From Pseudomonas sp. 5P_3.1_Bac2 (GTDB taxonomy: Bacteria > Pseudomonadota > Gammaproteobacteria > Pseudomonadales > Pseudomonadaceae), in NCBI RefSeq assembly GCF_025465995.1, contig NZ_JANLNY010000023.1:1-64000 (forward strand): a stretch of DNA of 64,000 nt, in the 5' to 3' direction. The notes beneath the pieces are model-generated. The model was not told where the DNA came from, made no database searches, and worked only from the letters and a program-made list of their open reading frames with translations. A program made the position numbers and the translations under genes. Of the stretch, positions 18,312-29,469 are shown in pieces. Position 1 is the stretch's first letter, and every line of letters starts with the position of its first letter.

Positions 18312-19601
18312 ATGTCCCGTTCCGAAATGCTCTTCAGCAACGCGCAAAAACACATTCCCGGTGGCGTTAACTCGCCCGTGCGCGCGTTCAAAAGCGTGGG
18401 GGGCACCCCGCTGTTCTTCAAGCACGCTGAAGGCGCTTATGTCACCGACGAAGACGACAAACGCTATGTCGATTACGTGGGCTCCTGGGGGCCGATGATC
18501 CTCGGCCACAGCCACCCGGACGTACTCGAAGCAGTACGCCAACAGCTGCAACACGGCCTCTCCTATGGCGCGCCAACCGCCATGGAAACCGAGATGGCTG
18601 ACTTGGTCTGCAGCCTGGTACCGTCCATGGAAATGGTACGGATGGTCAGCTCCGGTACCGAAGCCACCATGAGCGCCATTCGCCTGGCCCGTGGCTACAC
18701 CGGCCGCGACAACATCATCAAATTCGAAGGCTGCTACCACGGTCACTCCGACAGCCTGCTGGTGAAAGCCGGCTCCGGCCTGCTGACCCAAGGTGTACCG
18801 AGCTCCGCCGGGGTGCCTGCGGACTTCGCCAAGCACACCCTGACCCTGCCGTTTAACGACCTGGCCGCCGTGGAAAAAATGCTCAGCGAAGTGGGCAGCA
18901 GCGTGGCCTGCATCATCGTCGAGCCCGTTGCCGGCAACATGAACTGCGTGCCACCGGCGCCGGGCTATCTGCAAGGCCTGCGCGAGCAGTGCGACAAGCA
19001 CGGCGTGGTGCTGATTTTTGACGAAGTGATGACCGGCTTCCGTGTCGCCCTGGGCGGCGCCCAAGCCTATTACGGGGTTGATCCAGACCTCAGCACCTTC
19101 GGCAAAATCATCGGCGGCGGCATGCCCGTGGGCTGCTTCGGCGGCAAGCGGCGGATCATGGAATGCATCGCGCCGCTGGGCTCGGTGTATCAGGCCGGCA
19201 CCCTGTCGGGTAACCCACTGGCCATGGCCGCCGGCCTGACCACCTTGAACCTGATCAAACGCCCGGGCTTCCACGCGGCGCTGAGCGATTACACCGAGCG
19301 CATGCTGCAAGGCCTGAAAGAGCGCGCCCAAGCCGCTGGCATCCCATTCGTCACCACCCAGGCCGGTGGCATGTTCGGCCTGTACTTCAGCACAGCCGAT
19401 AACATCGTCACCTTCGACGACGTCATGGCCAGCGACGTTGAGCGCTTTAAGCGCTTCTTCCACCTGATGCTCGACGGTGGCGTGTACCTGGCGCCAAGCG
19501 CCTTCGAGGCCGGCTTCACCTCCATCGCCCACGGCGAGGCCGAGCTGAAGATCACCCTCGACGCCGCTGAGCGCGCCTTCGCGGCCATCAAGCACGGCTG
19601 A
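18312..19601 (+). CDS. hemL: Glutamate-1-semialdehyde 2,1-aminomutase
   Basis: 429 residues from ATG 18312 (GAGG 7 bases upstream). Class III aminotransferase fold with the PLP lysine at K265 in [10 protein letters not shown], the same position as in E. coli; [16 protein letters not shown] binds the cofactor phosphate and FDEVMTGFR carries the PLP aspartate. It converts glutamate-1-semialdehyde to 5-aminolevulinate, the first committed haem precursor in this C5 pathway. The linkage to thiD-thiE is the usual one in Pseudomonas. Confidence 0.96.
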   Translation: MSRSEMLFSNAQKHIPGGVNSPVRAFKSVGGTPLFFKHAEGAYVTDEDDKRYVDYVGSWGPMILGHSHPDVLEAVRQQLQHGLSYGAPTAMETEMADLVCSLVPSMEMVRMVSSGTEATMSAIRLARGYTGRDNIIKFEGCYHGHSDSLLVKAGSGLLTQGVPSSAGVPADFAKHTLTLPFNDLAAVEKMLSEVGSSVACIIVEPVAGNMNCVPPAPGYLQGLREQCDKHGVVLIFDEVMTGFRVALGGAQAYYGVDPDLSTFGKIIGGGMPVGCFGGKRRIMECIAPLGSVYQAGTLSGNPLAMAAGLTTLNLIKRPGFHAALSDYTERMLQGLKERAQAAGIPFVTTQAGGMFGLYFSTADNIVTFDDVMASDVERFKRFFHLMLDGGVYLAPSAFEAGFTSIAHGEAELKITLDAAERAFAAIKHG

Positions 19602-20245
19602 TGCAATACAGCACCGCGCTCACCGACGCCCTACTCGCCCTCGCCTGCTTAGGCGGACTGTGGGGCGTATGGCGAGCGCGGGGGCAGGCCGCACACACGG
19701 AGCAAGCGGCGTGGTTTTGCTGCGCCCTAGGTTTCGCCTTACCGGCAGCGGCGGCGTGCCTGGGCGTGATCCGCTATGGCTTTAGCCCCGATGTGCACAG
19801 TGCCCATCAACTCCTGAGCCAGGCCAGCGCCCTGCTCGGCCTGCCGCTGTTAGCCAGCGCGGCGTTGGTGCGCAGTTACGCCTGGGGGCTGCGCCAGGCA
19901 ACTTGGGGCCGCATCCTACTGGGTCTGTGCGCAGCCTTTGAGTTGGCGCGCCTGGCCAATTTGCTTGAGCCGTATCGCCTGCTGCTGAATATCGCCTGCC
20001 TCACGCTGATCATCCTCGCCGGTTACCGGCAATGGCCCAAGCGCACGCCACTGCTGACCAGCCTGGCCTGTGCCGGGCTATTCGCCGTGGCTGGCGTTGC
20101 GGTGGGGACTCAAGGTTGGCTGGGCGCAGTGCGCAAAGTAGACATCTTCCATGTCTTGCTAAGCTTGGCTTATCCGCTGCTGGCGTGGCTGCTGCTACAG
20201 CTAGCGACGAGCGGCCAGCAGCCGACCAAGGAAGAAAACCCGTAA
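19601..20245 (+). CDS. Integral membrane protein of unknown function, coupled to hemL
   Basis: 214 residues with about six to seven hydrophobic helices and a short hydrophilic tail (SGQQPTKEENP). The ATG overlaps the hemL stop (TGATG), so translation is coupled. I do not recognise a family. A weak similarity in layout to seven-helix membrane proteins is all that can be said. The gene after hemL in other pseudomonads is also a poorly known membrane or TPR gene. Confidence 0.75.
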   Translation: MQYSTALTDALLALACLGGLWGVWRARGQAAHTEQAAWFCCALGFALPAAAACLGVIRYGFSPDVHSAHQLLSQASALLGLPLLASAALVRSYAWGLRQATWGRILLGLCAAFELARLANLLEPYRLLLNIACLTLIILAGYRQWPKRTPLLTSLACAGLFAVAGVAVGTQGWLGAVRKVDIFHVLLSLAYPLLAWLLLQLATSGQQPTKEENP

Positions 20246-20348
20246 AGACTTTGTAAGAATAGCGCTGCTTATTTCATAATGACGTGTCGCCCGCGTTCAG
20301 GTGACCAGGCTGACCGCCTGCTTTGCAGCCAGAGGTAAACGGATTTTC

Positions 20349-20900
20349 ATGAAACGCACCGGCCGCACCCTGTCATTGGGCTGCCTGTTGCTTCTCCACC
20401 CCCTACTCGCCTATGCGGGCGGCAACTCGTTGCTGGTCCCGGCACTGGGCAGTTGCTCGCTCAATACCGTAGCTGAAGAACTCCCCAACGCCGTCGCGGC
20501 CTGTGAACAAGCGGCTGAGGGCGGTGATCTGCAGGCGGAGTTTGAGCTGGGCGAGTTTTACTATGACGGCCAGCGTACCGAGCGCGATCTAAACCGCGCC
20601 CTTAAGTGGTTCGAGCAAGCGTCGTTGCAAGGCCACGCGCAAGCGCAGTTTCGCCTGGGCATGATGTTCTTTAATGGCGAAGGCGTGCCGGCGAACGCGG
20701 TACAAGCTTATGTGGTGTTGAAGATGGCGGCGGTCAATGGCTCGGATGACGCCATGGACAGCGCCGATCTGATCGCCGGGCAGATGCCGCGCAATGAGCT
20801 GGAGATCGCCAGCCAGGTGCTGGGGCAGATCTTTCGCAACTACCTGATGGAGTTGCAGAACAGCGCGCCGCTCAACTCACCTTTCGCGCCACTGCCGTAA
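20349..20900 (+). CDS. Exported Sel1-like repeat protein
   Basis: 183 residues from ATG 20349. A signal peptide (about residues 1-24, hydrophobic LSLGCLLLLHPLLAYAG) is followed by at least two Sel1-type TPR repeats (AEFELGEFYYDGQRTERDLNRALKWFEQAS and AQFRLGMMFFNGEGVPANAVQAYVVLK patterns, each split here for clarity at ~60-95 and ~97-130). Such periplasmic proteins act as protein-interaction scaffolds. It is conserved at this place between hemL and the DUF1820 gene in pseudomonads. Confidence 0.82.
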   Translation: MKRTGRTLSLGCLLLLHPLLAYAGGNSLLVPALGSCSLNTVAEELPNAVAACEQAAEGGDLQAEFELGEFYYDGQRTERDLNRALKWFEQASLQGHAQAQFRLGMMFFNGEGVPANAVQAYVVLKMAAVNGSDDAMDSADLIAGQMPRNELEIASQVLGQIFRNYLMELQNSAPLNSPFAPLP

Positions 20901-20906
20901 CGCTTC

Positions 20907-20931
20907 GGCGCTTGCCCTTGCAGCAAGCGCC
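20907..20931. terminator. Hairpin between convergent genes
   Basis: Stem ggcgcttgc / gcaagcgcc (20907-20915 with 20923-20931), 7-base loop, between two convergent stop codons. There is no immediate T-run, so termination is possible but not certain. Confidence 0.4.
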
Positions 20932-20951
20932 ACAGACTTCTGACGCGCTTT

Positions 20952-21275
20952 TTACTTCTCCGGTACCGGCATCGGGAAGGCCATGACATTGCCACCGCCC
21001 TTGGCTTCGCTGATTTTCGGCACCCCTAAACGCTCGACTTCGTCGATCCGGATGATCGCCTGCAGCGGAATATAGCTGCGCAAAACGCCATCAAACTGGG
21101 CTTTGAGTTTCTCTTCGCTAGGGTCGACCACCACTTGCGTGCGCTCGCCGAAGACGAACTCCTCCACTTCTAAAAAACCCCACAGATCGCTCTGGAACAC
21201 TTGCTTGGCGTACATCTCATACACCTGGCCTTGGTTGTGGAAGATCACCTTATAGATGGGGTCGGGCTTGCTCAT
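20952..21275 (-). CDS. DUF1820 family protein
   Basis: 107 residues beginning MSKPDPIYKVIFHNQGQVYE; the core VFQSDLWGFLEVEEFVFGE and the ending PKISEAKGGGNVMAFPMP are typical of DUF1820. It is a small soluble cytoplasmic protein of unknown function, conserved next to miaB. A start 6 bases further upstream (MPMSKP) is also possible. It is read divergently from miaB, with a 128-bp gap that holds a good -10 box for miaB. Confidence 0.88.
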   Translation of the reverse strand: MSKPDPIYKVIFHNQGQVYEMYAKQVFQSDLWGFLEVEEFVFGERTQVVVDPSEEKLKAQFDGVLRSYIPLQAIIRIDEVERLGVPKISEAKGGGNVMAFPMPVPEK

Positions 21276-21365
21276 GGGCATGGGATTCGTGATGAAAAAA
21301 TGCGGGGCGCGGATCATAGCATAGCTACCAGTCAGGCAACGCTAGGAACCCAGACGCGGGACGCC

Positions 21366-21371
21366 TATAAT
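21366..21371 (+). promoter_or_regulatory. Probable -10 box of the miaB operon
   Basis: An exact TATAAT lies 32 bp before the miaB start, in the gap between the divergent DUF1820 and miaB genes. The matching -35 region is not well conserved. Confidence 0.5.
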
Positions 21372-21403
21372 GCGCGGTCCTGTAAACACCTTGTTGAGTG
21401 CGC

Positions 21404-22747
21404 ATGAGCAAGAAGCTTTATATCGAAACCCACGGTTGCCAAATGAACGAGTACGACAGCTCGCGCATGATTGACCTGCTGGGCGAACATCAAGCCGTGG
21501 AAGTCACCGATCGCGCCGCCGATGCTGACATCATCCTGCTCAATACCTGCTCGATCCGCGAAAAAGCCCAGGACAAAGTGTTCTCCCAACTGGGCCGCTG
21601 GCGTGAGCTGAAGCTGGCCAACCCGGACCTGGTGATTGGCGTCGGCGGCTGCGTGGCCAGTCAGGAAGGCGCGGCGATTCGTGACCGCGCGCCCTATGTC
21701 GACGTGGTTTTCGGCCCGCAGACCCTGCACCGCCTGCCGGAAATGATCGACGCGGCGCGCAGCACCAAAGTCGCCCAGGTGGACATCAGCTTCCCGGAAA
21801 TCGAAAAATTCGACCGCCTGCCCGAGCCCCGCGTCGAAGGCCCCACCGCCTACGTTTCGGTGATGGAAGGCTGCAGCAAGTACTGCACCTTCTGCGTGGT
21901 GCCCTACACCCGCGGCGAAGAAGTCAGCCGGCCGATGGCCGACGTGCTGGGCGAGATCATCCACCTGGCCGAACACGGCGTGCGTGAAGTGACCCTGCTC
22001 GGGCAGAACGTGAACGGTTATCGCGGCGCCACTCCAGGCGGGCAGATCGCCGACTTCGCCGAGCTGCTCTACGCGGTGGCGGCCATCGACGGCATCGACC
22101 GTATCCGTTACACCACCAGCCATCCGCTGGAGTTCTCCGACGCGCTGATCGAGGCCCACGCCAACATCCCGGAACTGGTGAAGTACCTGCACCTGCCCGT
22201 GCAGTCTGGTTCCGACCGTATCCTCGCGGCGATGAAGCGCAACCACACCGCCCTCGAATACAAGTCGCGCATCCGCAAGCTGCGCGCCGCCGTGCCGGAT
22301 ATTCTGATCAGTTCGGACTTTATCGTCGGCTTCCCCGGCGAGACCGAAAAAGACTTTGAGCAGACCATGAAGCTGGTGGCCGAGGTAGGCTTCGACTTCT
22401 CTTACTCCTTCGTTTACAGCTCGCGCCCCGGCACGCCGGCGGCGGATCTGGTGGATGACACGCCGCTGGAGCTGAAGAAGCAGCGCCTCGCCCTGCTGCA
22501 ACAGCGCCTGACCCAGCAAGGCTTTGATAACAGCCGACGGATGGCCAATAGCGTCCAGCGCATTCTGGTCATCGACTACTCGAAGAAAGACCCGGGCATG
22601 CTCCAGGGCCGTACCGAGACCAACCGGGTGGTTAACTTCCGCAGTGACAACCCGCGTCTAATCGGCCAGTTTGTCGATGTGCATATCGAAGAAGTCCTGC
22701 CCAACTCCCTGCGTGGCACTCTGGTGAGCGCCGACGTAGTCCACTAA
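21404..22747 (+). CDS. miaB: tRNA-2-methylthio-N6-dimethylallyladenosine synthase
   Basis: 447 residues from ATG 21404. The N-terminal UPF0004 domain has the three cysteines that bind the second Fe-S cluster (THGCQMN, NTCSIRE, GGCVAS). The radical-SAM domain has [16 protein letters not shown], i.e. CxxxCxxC. A C-terminal TRAM domain (from ~380) binds tRNA. It adds a methylthio group to A37 of tRNAs reading UNN codons. It is followed by phoH, ybeY, corC and lnt in the order found in pseudomonads and many other gammaproteobacteria. Confidence 0.96.
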   Translation: MSKKLYIETHGCQMNEYDSSRMIDLLGEHQAVEVTDRAADADIILLNTCSIREKAQDKVFSQLGRWRELKLANPDLVIGVGGCVASQEGAAIRDRAPYVDVVFGPQTLHRLPEMIDAARSTKVAQVDISFPEIEKFDRLPEPRVEGPTAYVSVMEGCSKYCTFCVVPYTRGEEVSRPMADVLGEIIHLAEHGVREVTLLGQNVNGYRGATPGGQIADFAELLYAVAAIDGIDRIRYTTSHPLEFSDALIEAHANIPELVKYLHLPVQSGSDRILAAMKRNHTALEYKSRIRKLRAAVPDILISSDFIVGFPGETEKDFEQTMKLVAEVGFDFSYSFVYSSRPGTPAADLVDDTPLELKKQRLALLQQRLTQQGFDNSRRMANSVQRILVIDYSKKDPGMLQGRTETNRVVNFRSDNPRLIGQFVDVHIEEVLPNSLRGTLVSADVVH

Positions 22748-22878
22748 GCCTTCGAGCACGCCCAGACCGCGAATGGCCTGGGTGTGATAGCAGTCCAGCG
22801 GCCCATGCTTTCCCCATGGCGCCGCTAGCGCTATTCTTCGCTCCTCTACCCAAGCCGACTGGCGGCCACCACACGACC

Positions 22879-23878
<1,000 letters not shown>

Positions 23879-23886
<8 letters not shown>

Positions 23887-24334
23887 GCTGGATTTACAGA
23901 TTGCCAGTGACGCCGCCAACCTGCCGAGCGAAGCGCAGTTGCGTCAGTGGTGCGCACTTGCCCTGCGCCAGCGCACGGCCGACTCCGAGCTGACCATCCG
24001 TTTGGTCGATGAAGCCGAAGGCCTTGAGCTGAATCACACCTGGCGTCATAAAGATTACGCCACCAATGTTCTATCCTTCCCCGCCGATGTGCCGGATGAG
24101 CTGCTAGACATCCCGCTGCTCGGCGACTTGGTGATTTGCGCGCCCGTGGTGGCGCGTGAAGCTCAAGAGCAAGACAAAAGCCTGGAGGCGCATTGGGCGC
24201 ACTTGGTGATTCACGGCTGCTTGCACCTGCTTGGCTACGACCACATCGAAGATGAGGAAGCCGAGGAAATGGAAGCGCTGGAACGAGAATTGCTGGCAGA
24301 ACTGGGTCATCCCGACCCTTACGATGAAGATTAA
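23879..24334 (+). CDS. ybeY: Endoribonuclease YbeY
   Basis: 151 residues. The metal-binding motif [11 protein letters not shown] (three His, pattern HxxxHxxxxxH) is complete, and YATNVLSFP is the conserved strand before it. YbeY is needed for 16S rRNA 3'-end maturation and ribosome quality control. The acidic C-terminal tail ([16 protein letters not shown] type) is common in the family. It starts inside the end of phoH. Confidence 0.95.
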
Positions 24335-24367
24335 CCCCCTAAACGAGAAGGTCCCTGAGTAACCACC

Positions 24368-25207
24368 ATGAGCGAAGATCGATCGAGCAACGAGCAGAAG
24401 TCCTGGCTGAATAAGCTGACCCAGGCTTTTGCTCATGAGCCGAAAAACCGCAAGGAATTGCTGGAAGTCCTGCGCGACGCGCACCAAAACAACCTGCTCG
24501 ACAGCGAAGCACTGGCCATCGTCGAGGGTGCGATTCAGGTCGCCGACCTGCAAGTACGCGACATTATGGTGCCGCGCTCGCAGATGATCAGCATCAAAGC
24601 CGAGCAAACCCCGCAAGACTTCCTGCCCTCGATCATTGAATCCGCTCACTCACGATTCCCGGTGTTTGGCGACAACCTCGACGACGTGCTTGGCATCCTC
24701 CTGGCCAAGGACCTGCTGCCACTGATCCTGCAAGGCAATCAGGACAGCTTTAACCTCACCGACCTGCTGCGCCCGGTGACCTTCGTCCCGGAGTCCAAGC
24801 GTCTCAACGTGCTGCTGCGTGAGTTTCGCGCCAACCACAACCACATGGCCGTGGTCATCGACGAATACGGCGGCGTGGCGGGCCTGGTGACCATTGAAGA
24901 CGTGCTGGAGCAAATCGTCGGCGACATCGAAGACGAGCACGATGTGGAAGAAGACAGCTATATCAAGCCGCTGCCTTCCGGCGACTTCCTGATCAAGGCG
25001 CTGACGCCCATCGAGCACTTCAACGACAGCTTCGACAGCGACTTCGACGACAGCGATTTCGACACCGTCGGCGGTTTGGTCATGAGCGCCTTTGGCCGCC
25101 TGCCCAAGCGCAATGAAGTGACCATCATCGGCGACTACCGCTTTCGCGTCATCAACGCTGACAGCCGCCGGGTTCACCTGCTGCGCCTGACGCCGATCAG
25201 CCACTAA
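24368..25207 (+). CDS. corC: CorC family protein (CBS domains plus transporter-associated domain)
   Basis: 279 residues, cytosolic. Two CBS domains lie at about residues 65-125 and 130-190 (VRDIMVPRSQMISI, MAVVIDEYGGVAGLVTIEDVLEQIVGDIEDEHD), followed by the CorC_HlyC FAD-like domain (~205-275). There is no N-terminal membrane domain, unlike CNNM/YfjD proteins. E. coli CorC/YbeX is tied to Mg2+/Co2+ handling and ribosome metabolism. It lies between ybeY and lnt, as expected. Confidence 0.93.
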   Translation: MSEDRSSNEQKSWLNKLTQAFAHEPKNRKELLEVLRDAHQNNLLDSEALAIVEGAIQVADLQVRDIMVPRSQMISIKAEQTPQDFLPSIIESAHSRFPVFGDNLDDVLGILLAKDLLPLILQGNQDSFNLTDLLRPVTFVPESKRLNVLLREFRANHNHMAVVIDEYGGVAGLVTIEDVLEQIVGDIEDEHDVEEDSYIKPLPSGDFLIKALTPIEHFNDSFDSDFDDSDFDTVGGLVMSAFGRLPKRNEVTIIGDYRFRVINADSRRVHLLRLTPISH

Positions 25208-25215
25208 GGGTCAAC

Positions 25216-25236
25216 GGCCACCCCTCACGGGTGGCC
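25216..25236 (+). terminator. Hairpin between corC and lnt
   Basis: Perfect 8-bp stem ggccaccc / gggtggcc with a 5-base loop, 9 bp after the corC stop. It is followed by a mixed pyrimidine stretch rather than a clean T-run, so it may attenuate or protect the mRNA rather than fully terminate. Confidence 0.4.
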
Positions 25237-25301
25237 TGCTCTTCCCCTGCCGCCAGTTGCACTCTACCCTTGCGCCACCGCAATCCAAGGACTCGCACCC
25301 G

Positions 25302-26822
25302 ATGCAGTGGATAACTCGTGCTGGCTGGCCCGGCAACCTGATCGCTTTCGCCGCCGGCGCCAGCATCACCCTCGCCCTCGCCCCCTATGACCTGTGGCCT
25401 TTAGCGCTGCTGTCGATTGGCTTGTTTTACCTGGGCCTGCGCGACCTCAGCCCACGCCAAGCAGCGCTACGCGGTTGGTTCTATGGCTTTGGCCTGTTTG
25501 CCGCAGGCACCAGCTGGGTGTACGTCAGCATCCACGATTACGGCGCCGCCTCCCCGCTGCTGGCCGGTGTGCTGACCCTGGCCTTTGTCGCCGCCCTGGG
25601 CTTGATGCAAGGCCTCGCCGCGTGGGTCTGGGCGCGCTGGCTGCGGCGAGTCGAAGCGCCCCTGGCCGACAGCCTGGCCTTTGCCGCGCTATGGCTGGCC
25701 CAGGAAGCTTTCCGTAATTGGTTCCTCACCGGTTTCCCGTGGCTGTATGCCGGTTACAGCCAGTTGAATGGCCCACTGGCCGGGCTCGCGCCGGTGGGCG
25801 GGGTATGGCTGTTGTCGTTTGTTCTGGCCCTAAGCGCAGCCCTGCTGCTTAACCTCGTGCGCCTGCGCCAGCACAAAGCCTTTCTGGCTTGCGCCTTAGT
25901 GCTGCTGATCGCGCCGTGGCTGGCCGGCATCGCCCTTAAAGGCCAGCAGTGGACTCAGCCTAAGGGCGCGTCCCTAAGCGTGGCGGCCATGCAGGGCAAT
26001 ATCGAACAAAACCTGAAATGGGACCCGGCGCAGTTGGAGGCGCAACTGGCGCTGTACCGCGACATGAGTTTTAGCGCCAAACCCACCGACTTAGTGATCT
26101 GGCCGGAAACCGCGGTGCCGGTTCTCAAAGACCGCGCCCAAGGTTATCTGGGCGTGATGGGCCGCTTCGCCAACGACCGCAACAGCGCCCTGATCACCGG
26201 GGTGCCGATGCGCATGAGCAATGAGCGCGGCGAGATGCGCTACTACAACGGCATCAGCGTGGTCGGCCAAGGCAGCGGCGACTACCTCAAGCAGAAGCTG
26301 GTGCCCTTTGGCGAATACGTACCGCTGCAAGACATGCTGCGCGGACTGATCGCCTTCTTTGACTTACCGATGTCGGACTTCGCCCGCGGCCCAGCCCAGC
26401 AAAGCCTGCTGCAAGCCAAGGGACACGCCATCGCCAGCTTTATTTGCTACGAAGTGGTCTACCCCGAGTTTGCCGCCAGCATCGCGGCGCAGAGCGACTT
26501 GCTCCTGACCATCAGCAACGACACCTGGTTTGGCCGCTCCATCGGCCCCATGCAGCACCTGCAGATGGCGCAGATGCGCGCGCTGGAAAGCGGACGCTGG
26601 ATGATCCGCGCGACCAACAACGGCATCACCGCGCTGATCAACCCGCAAGGGCAAATCACTGAGCGCATTGCCCAATTCGAACAGGCGGTGCTCTACGGCG
26701 AAGTACAGCCCATGCAAGGCCTGACCCCGTACCTGATGTGGCGCGGCTGGCCGATGCTATTGCTGTGCTTGGGTTTGTTTGCCTGGGCCTTGCTCGCCAG
26801 CCGCATGGCCAAGACCCTCTGA
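25302..26822 (+). CDS. lnt: Apolipoprotein N-acyltransferase
   Basis: 506 residues from ATG 25302. About six to eight membrane helices surround a periplasmic carbon-nitrogen hydrolase domain (~225-470) with the catalytic triad Glu in IWPETAVP, Lys in KLVPFGEYVP and Cys in SFICYEVVYP. It transfers the third acyl chain to the N-terminal Cys of lipoproteins in the inner membrane; the small lipoprotein at 4463 would be a client. Last gene of the miaB-lnt cluster. Confidence 0.95.
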   Translation: MQWITRAGWPGNLIAFAAGASITLALAPYDLWPLALLSIGLFYLGLRDLSPRQAALRGWFYGFGLFAAGTSWVYVSIHDYGAASPLLAGVLTLAFVAALGLMQGLAAWVWARWLRRVEAPLADSLAFAALWLAQEAFRNWFLTGFPWLYAGYSQLNGPLAGLAPVGGVWLLSFVLALSAALLLNLVRLRQHKAFLACALVLLIAPWLAGIALKGQQWTQPKGASLSVAAMQGNIEQNLKWDPAQLEAQLALYRDMSFSAKPTDLVIWPETAVPVLKDRAQGYLGVMGRFANDRNSALITGVPMRMSNERGEMRYYNGISVVGQGSGDYLKQKLVPFGEYVPLQDMLRGLIAFFDLPMSDFARGPAQQSLLQAKGHAIASFICYEVVYPEFAASIAAQSDLLLTISNDTWFGRSIGPMQHLQMAQMRALESGRWMIRATNNGITALINPQGQITERIAQFEQAVLYGEVQPMQGLTPYLMWRGWPMLLLCLGLFAWALLASRMAKTL

Positions 26823-27012
26823 CAGCCACCACTCGCGCGCCGGCCAAATAGCCGGCAGCGCGATGGGCATGCCACACAACGCGCGCTCTCCCTCCTAGGC
26901 AATCGACACCGAACAGATTGTCTTACAAAGACTTACAATTAGCGCCAGGCGTTTAATCCGCGGCGTGCCGGACAATCGGTAAGATATATTTACAAATAGA
27001 CGGAACTTTCCG

Positions 27013-27066
27013 ATTGATGATCATTTGCTAATCATTACCATTCGCGGCCAGCAATAATAATGATTA
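27013..27066 (+). promoter_or_regulatory. Fur-like operator before the first TonB receptor
   Basis: An AT-rich stretch with repeated NAT(A/T)AT-type hexamers, including tgctaatcattaccattc and aataataatgattagg, resembles the GATAATGATAATCATTATC Fur consensus in two overlapping registers. It ends 10 bp before the receptor ATG (AGGA at 27066-27069). Confidence 0.65.
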
Positions 27067-27075
27067 GGAAATGTC

Positions 27076-29316
27076 ATGCCTTACACTCCCTGCCGGAACG
27101 TCCTGGCCAGCACCGTCGCAGTGGCTAGCCTGCTGCTCGCCACAGGCAACGCCCAAGCCGATGAAGCCCTGACCCTGGACAACATGGTGGTCAGCGCCTC
27201 AGGTTTTGAGCAAAAAATCACCGAAGCCCCTGCCAGCATCAGCGTCATCAGCCAACAAGACCTGCAGCAAAAACGCTACAGCAACCTGGCCCAAGCGCTG
27301 GATGAAGTCGAAGGCGTGGATATTCGCCAAGGCACGGGCAAAACCGGCGGGCTGGACATCAGCATCCGCGGCCTGCCGAGCGATTACACACTGATCCTGA
27401 TCGACGGCCGCCGGCAAAACACTGCCGGTAACGTCACCCCGAACGGTTTTAACGAAACCCGCACCAGCTTTATTCCACCGATGTCCGCCATCGAGCGTAT
27501 CGAAGTGATCCGTGGCCCCATGTCGACCCTTTATGGCTCCGACGCCATGGGCGGTGTGATCAATATCATCACCAAGAAAGTCGCTAACGAATGGGGCGGC
27601 TCGGTTTCCCTGGACCACACGTTCCAGGAAGACCGTGATTACGGCGAAACCAGCAACGCCAGCGTTTACCTCAACGGCCCGTTGGTTGCCGACAAACTGG
27701 GCCTGGCTCTGCGCGGCAGCATGTACAAGCGCGATGAGTCCGACCTGACCTTTGACGACGACTCCACCGTCAGCAAGCGCGGCGCAGCCCCAGTTGAAGG
27801 GCGTAACTACAACGCCGGCGCACGCCTGACCCTGACGCCGAACGAAGATCACGAATTCGCGATGGACTTCGAAACCGGTCGCCAAACCTACCAGAACGAT
27901 AAGTGCCAGCTTGGCACTCTGGATGGCAAAGCCAGCCGCGGCAGTAACGCGGTAGACGGCTGCGCCAAAGATGACCCGGATAACATCAGCGGCTACAAAG
28001 ATGAACTGCGCTTTGAGCGCGACCAATTTGCCCTCACCCATACCGCGCGTTTGGGCTTCGGCACACTGGACAACAGCCTGACCTACAGCAAGACCGAAAC
28101 CCTCGGCCGCACCATTCCGGGGACCCGTGGCCTTGCTTACGACGCGCCATATCAGTCGATTGTCGGTGGCGATGATCGCGAGCTTGAGTCAAAAGACCTG
28201 ATCTTCGACAGCAAACTCAACGCGCCTATTGGCGATTACCACATGCTCACCGTGGGCGGCCAATACTGGGATGCTCAGGTTACCGACGGCATTGCCGGTG
28301 AAGACTTCAAGCAAAAATCCTGGGCGCTCTTCGCCGAAGATGAGTGGCGCCTGCGTGACGACCTGGCCCTGACCCTTGGCGCTCGCTATGAAGACCACGA
28401 GGCGTTTGGCGGCCACGTCAGCCCACGCGCTTATCTGGTCTGGAACACCACTGACAGCTGGACGATCAAGGGCGGTGTCAGCCGTGGCTACAAGACCCCA
28501 AGCCTGAACCAACTGCATGACGGGATCAGCTCTGTGGGTGGCCAAGGTTCGACAATCAGTTTCGGCAACCCGGATCTGGACCCAGAAACTTCGACCAGCA
28601 CAGAAATCGGTTTCTATTACGACAACCTGTCTAACTTCAATGCCAACGCCACGTTGTTCCACACCAAGTTCAAGGACAAGATCGAGAGCGGCCCGGCATC
28701 GCCTAACTGCTTCTTTGCTGATGCGCCCAACCAGCCTAACTGCGTAAGTTATGGCCCGGGCTTCCAGCAAGAGAACTTCTCAGAAGATATCAACCTGGGC
28801 AAAGCCAAGACCCAAGGTGTGGAACTGGGGGCATCGTGGACTTTTGCACCGTCCTGGACCCTCAGCGGTAACTACACCTACACCGACAGCGAACAGCTTT
28901 CCGGGGATGACAAAGGTGCTCCGCTGACCAATACGCCGATGCACATGGCCTTTGCCCGCCTTAACTGGCAGGCGACTGACGACATCACCCTGTGGTTCAA
29001 AGGTGAGTACCGTGGCGAACGCTCGCGCTTCACCCAGCGCAGCCGCAACCTGACCGGTGACTCGCTGCTGGTCAGTAACGAAGTGGGCGATCTGGAAGCC
29101 TATGAAGTCTTCCACCTCGGCGGCTCGCTGCGCGCCACCGACAACCTGACCTTCAACGCCACCATTTACAACCTGTTCGACAAGGACTTCACCACCGGCA
29201 CTTACTACGACAATGGTCAGAGCTGGGCATCTGATTACGCTCAGATTGGCCGCGCCACCGATGGCACTATCGAAGAAGGCCGCCGCCTGTGGCTATCGGC
29301 TAACCTCACGTTCTAA
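27076..29316 (+). CDS. TonB-dependent siderophore receptor (CirA/FepA-type)
   Basis: 746 residues. Signal peptide with likely cleavage after AQA (~29), TonB-box-like LDNMVVSAS (~35-43), plug domain (~50-165, with IRGLPSDYTLILIDGRRQ and RIEVIRGPMSTLYGSDAMGGVINIITKK) and a 22-strand barrel ending in NLTF with terminal Phe. The plug signatures fit the CirA/IrgA/FepA group, which import catecholates or related iron chelates. The Fur-like site upstream supports iron repression. It heads a module with a PepSY gene, DUF2271, DUF4198 and a flavodoxin-type reductase. The exact siderophore is unknown. Confidence 0.88.
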   Translation: MPYTPCRNVLASTVAVASLLLATGNAQADEALTLDNMVVSASGFEQKITEAPASISVISQQDLQQKRYSNLAQALDEVEGVDIRQGTGKTGGLDISIRGLPSDYTLILIDGRRQNTAGNVTPNGFNETRTSFIPPMSAIERIEVIRGPMSTLYGSDAMGGVINIITKKVANEWGGSVSLDHTFQEDRDYGETSNASVYLNGPLVADKLGLALRGSMYKRDESDLTFDDDSTVSKRGAAPVEGRNYNAGARLTLTPNEDHEFAMDFETGRQTYQNDKCQLGTLDGKASRGSNAVDGCAKDDPDNISGYKDELRFERDQFALTHTARLGFGTLDNSLTYSKTETLGRTIPGTRGLAYDAPYQSIVGGDDRELESKDLIFDSKLNAPIGDYHMLTVGGQYWDAQVTDGIAGEDFKQKSWALFAEDEWRLRDDLALTLGARYEDHEAFGGHVSPRAYLVWNTTDSWTIKGGVSRGYKTPSLNQLHDGISSVGGQGSTISFGNPDLDPETSTSTEIGFYYDNLSNFNANATLFHTKFKDKIESGPASPNCFFADAPNQPNCVSYGPGFQQENFSEDINLGKAKTQGVELGASWTFAPSWTLSGNYTYTDSEQLSGDDKGAPLTNTPMHMAFARLNWQATDDITLWFKGEYRGERSRFTQRSRNLTGDSLLVSNEVGDLEAYEVFHLGGSLRATDNLTFNATIYNLFDKDFTTGTYYDNGQSWASDYAQIGRATDGTIEEGRRLWLSANLTF

Positions 29317-29333
29317 ACCAGCAAGCGTAAACA

Positions 29334-29355
29334 CTCGGGCACTCAGGTGCCCGAG
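29334..29355 (+). terminator. Hairpin after the TonB receptor gene
   Basis: Perfect 8-bp stem ctcgggca / tgcccgag with a 6-base loop, 18 bp after the stop. No T-run follows, so it may only reduce read-through into the accessory genes. Confidence 0.45.
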
Positions 29356-29469
29356 CTGCATTGTGGTCCGACAAATTGGGATAAGAACGTATAGTATTTG
29401 TAAATTACTCCCAATCATTCGCCAGTCACTCTAGAATCCACCCATCGTTCTACAATTGACCCACAACCC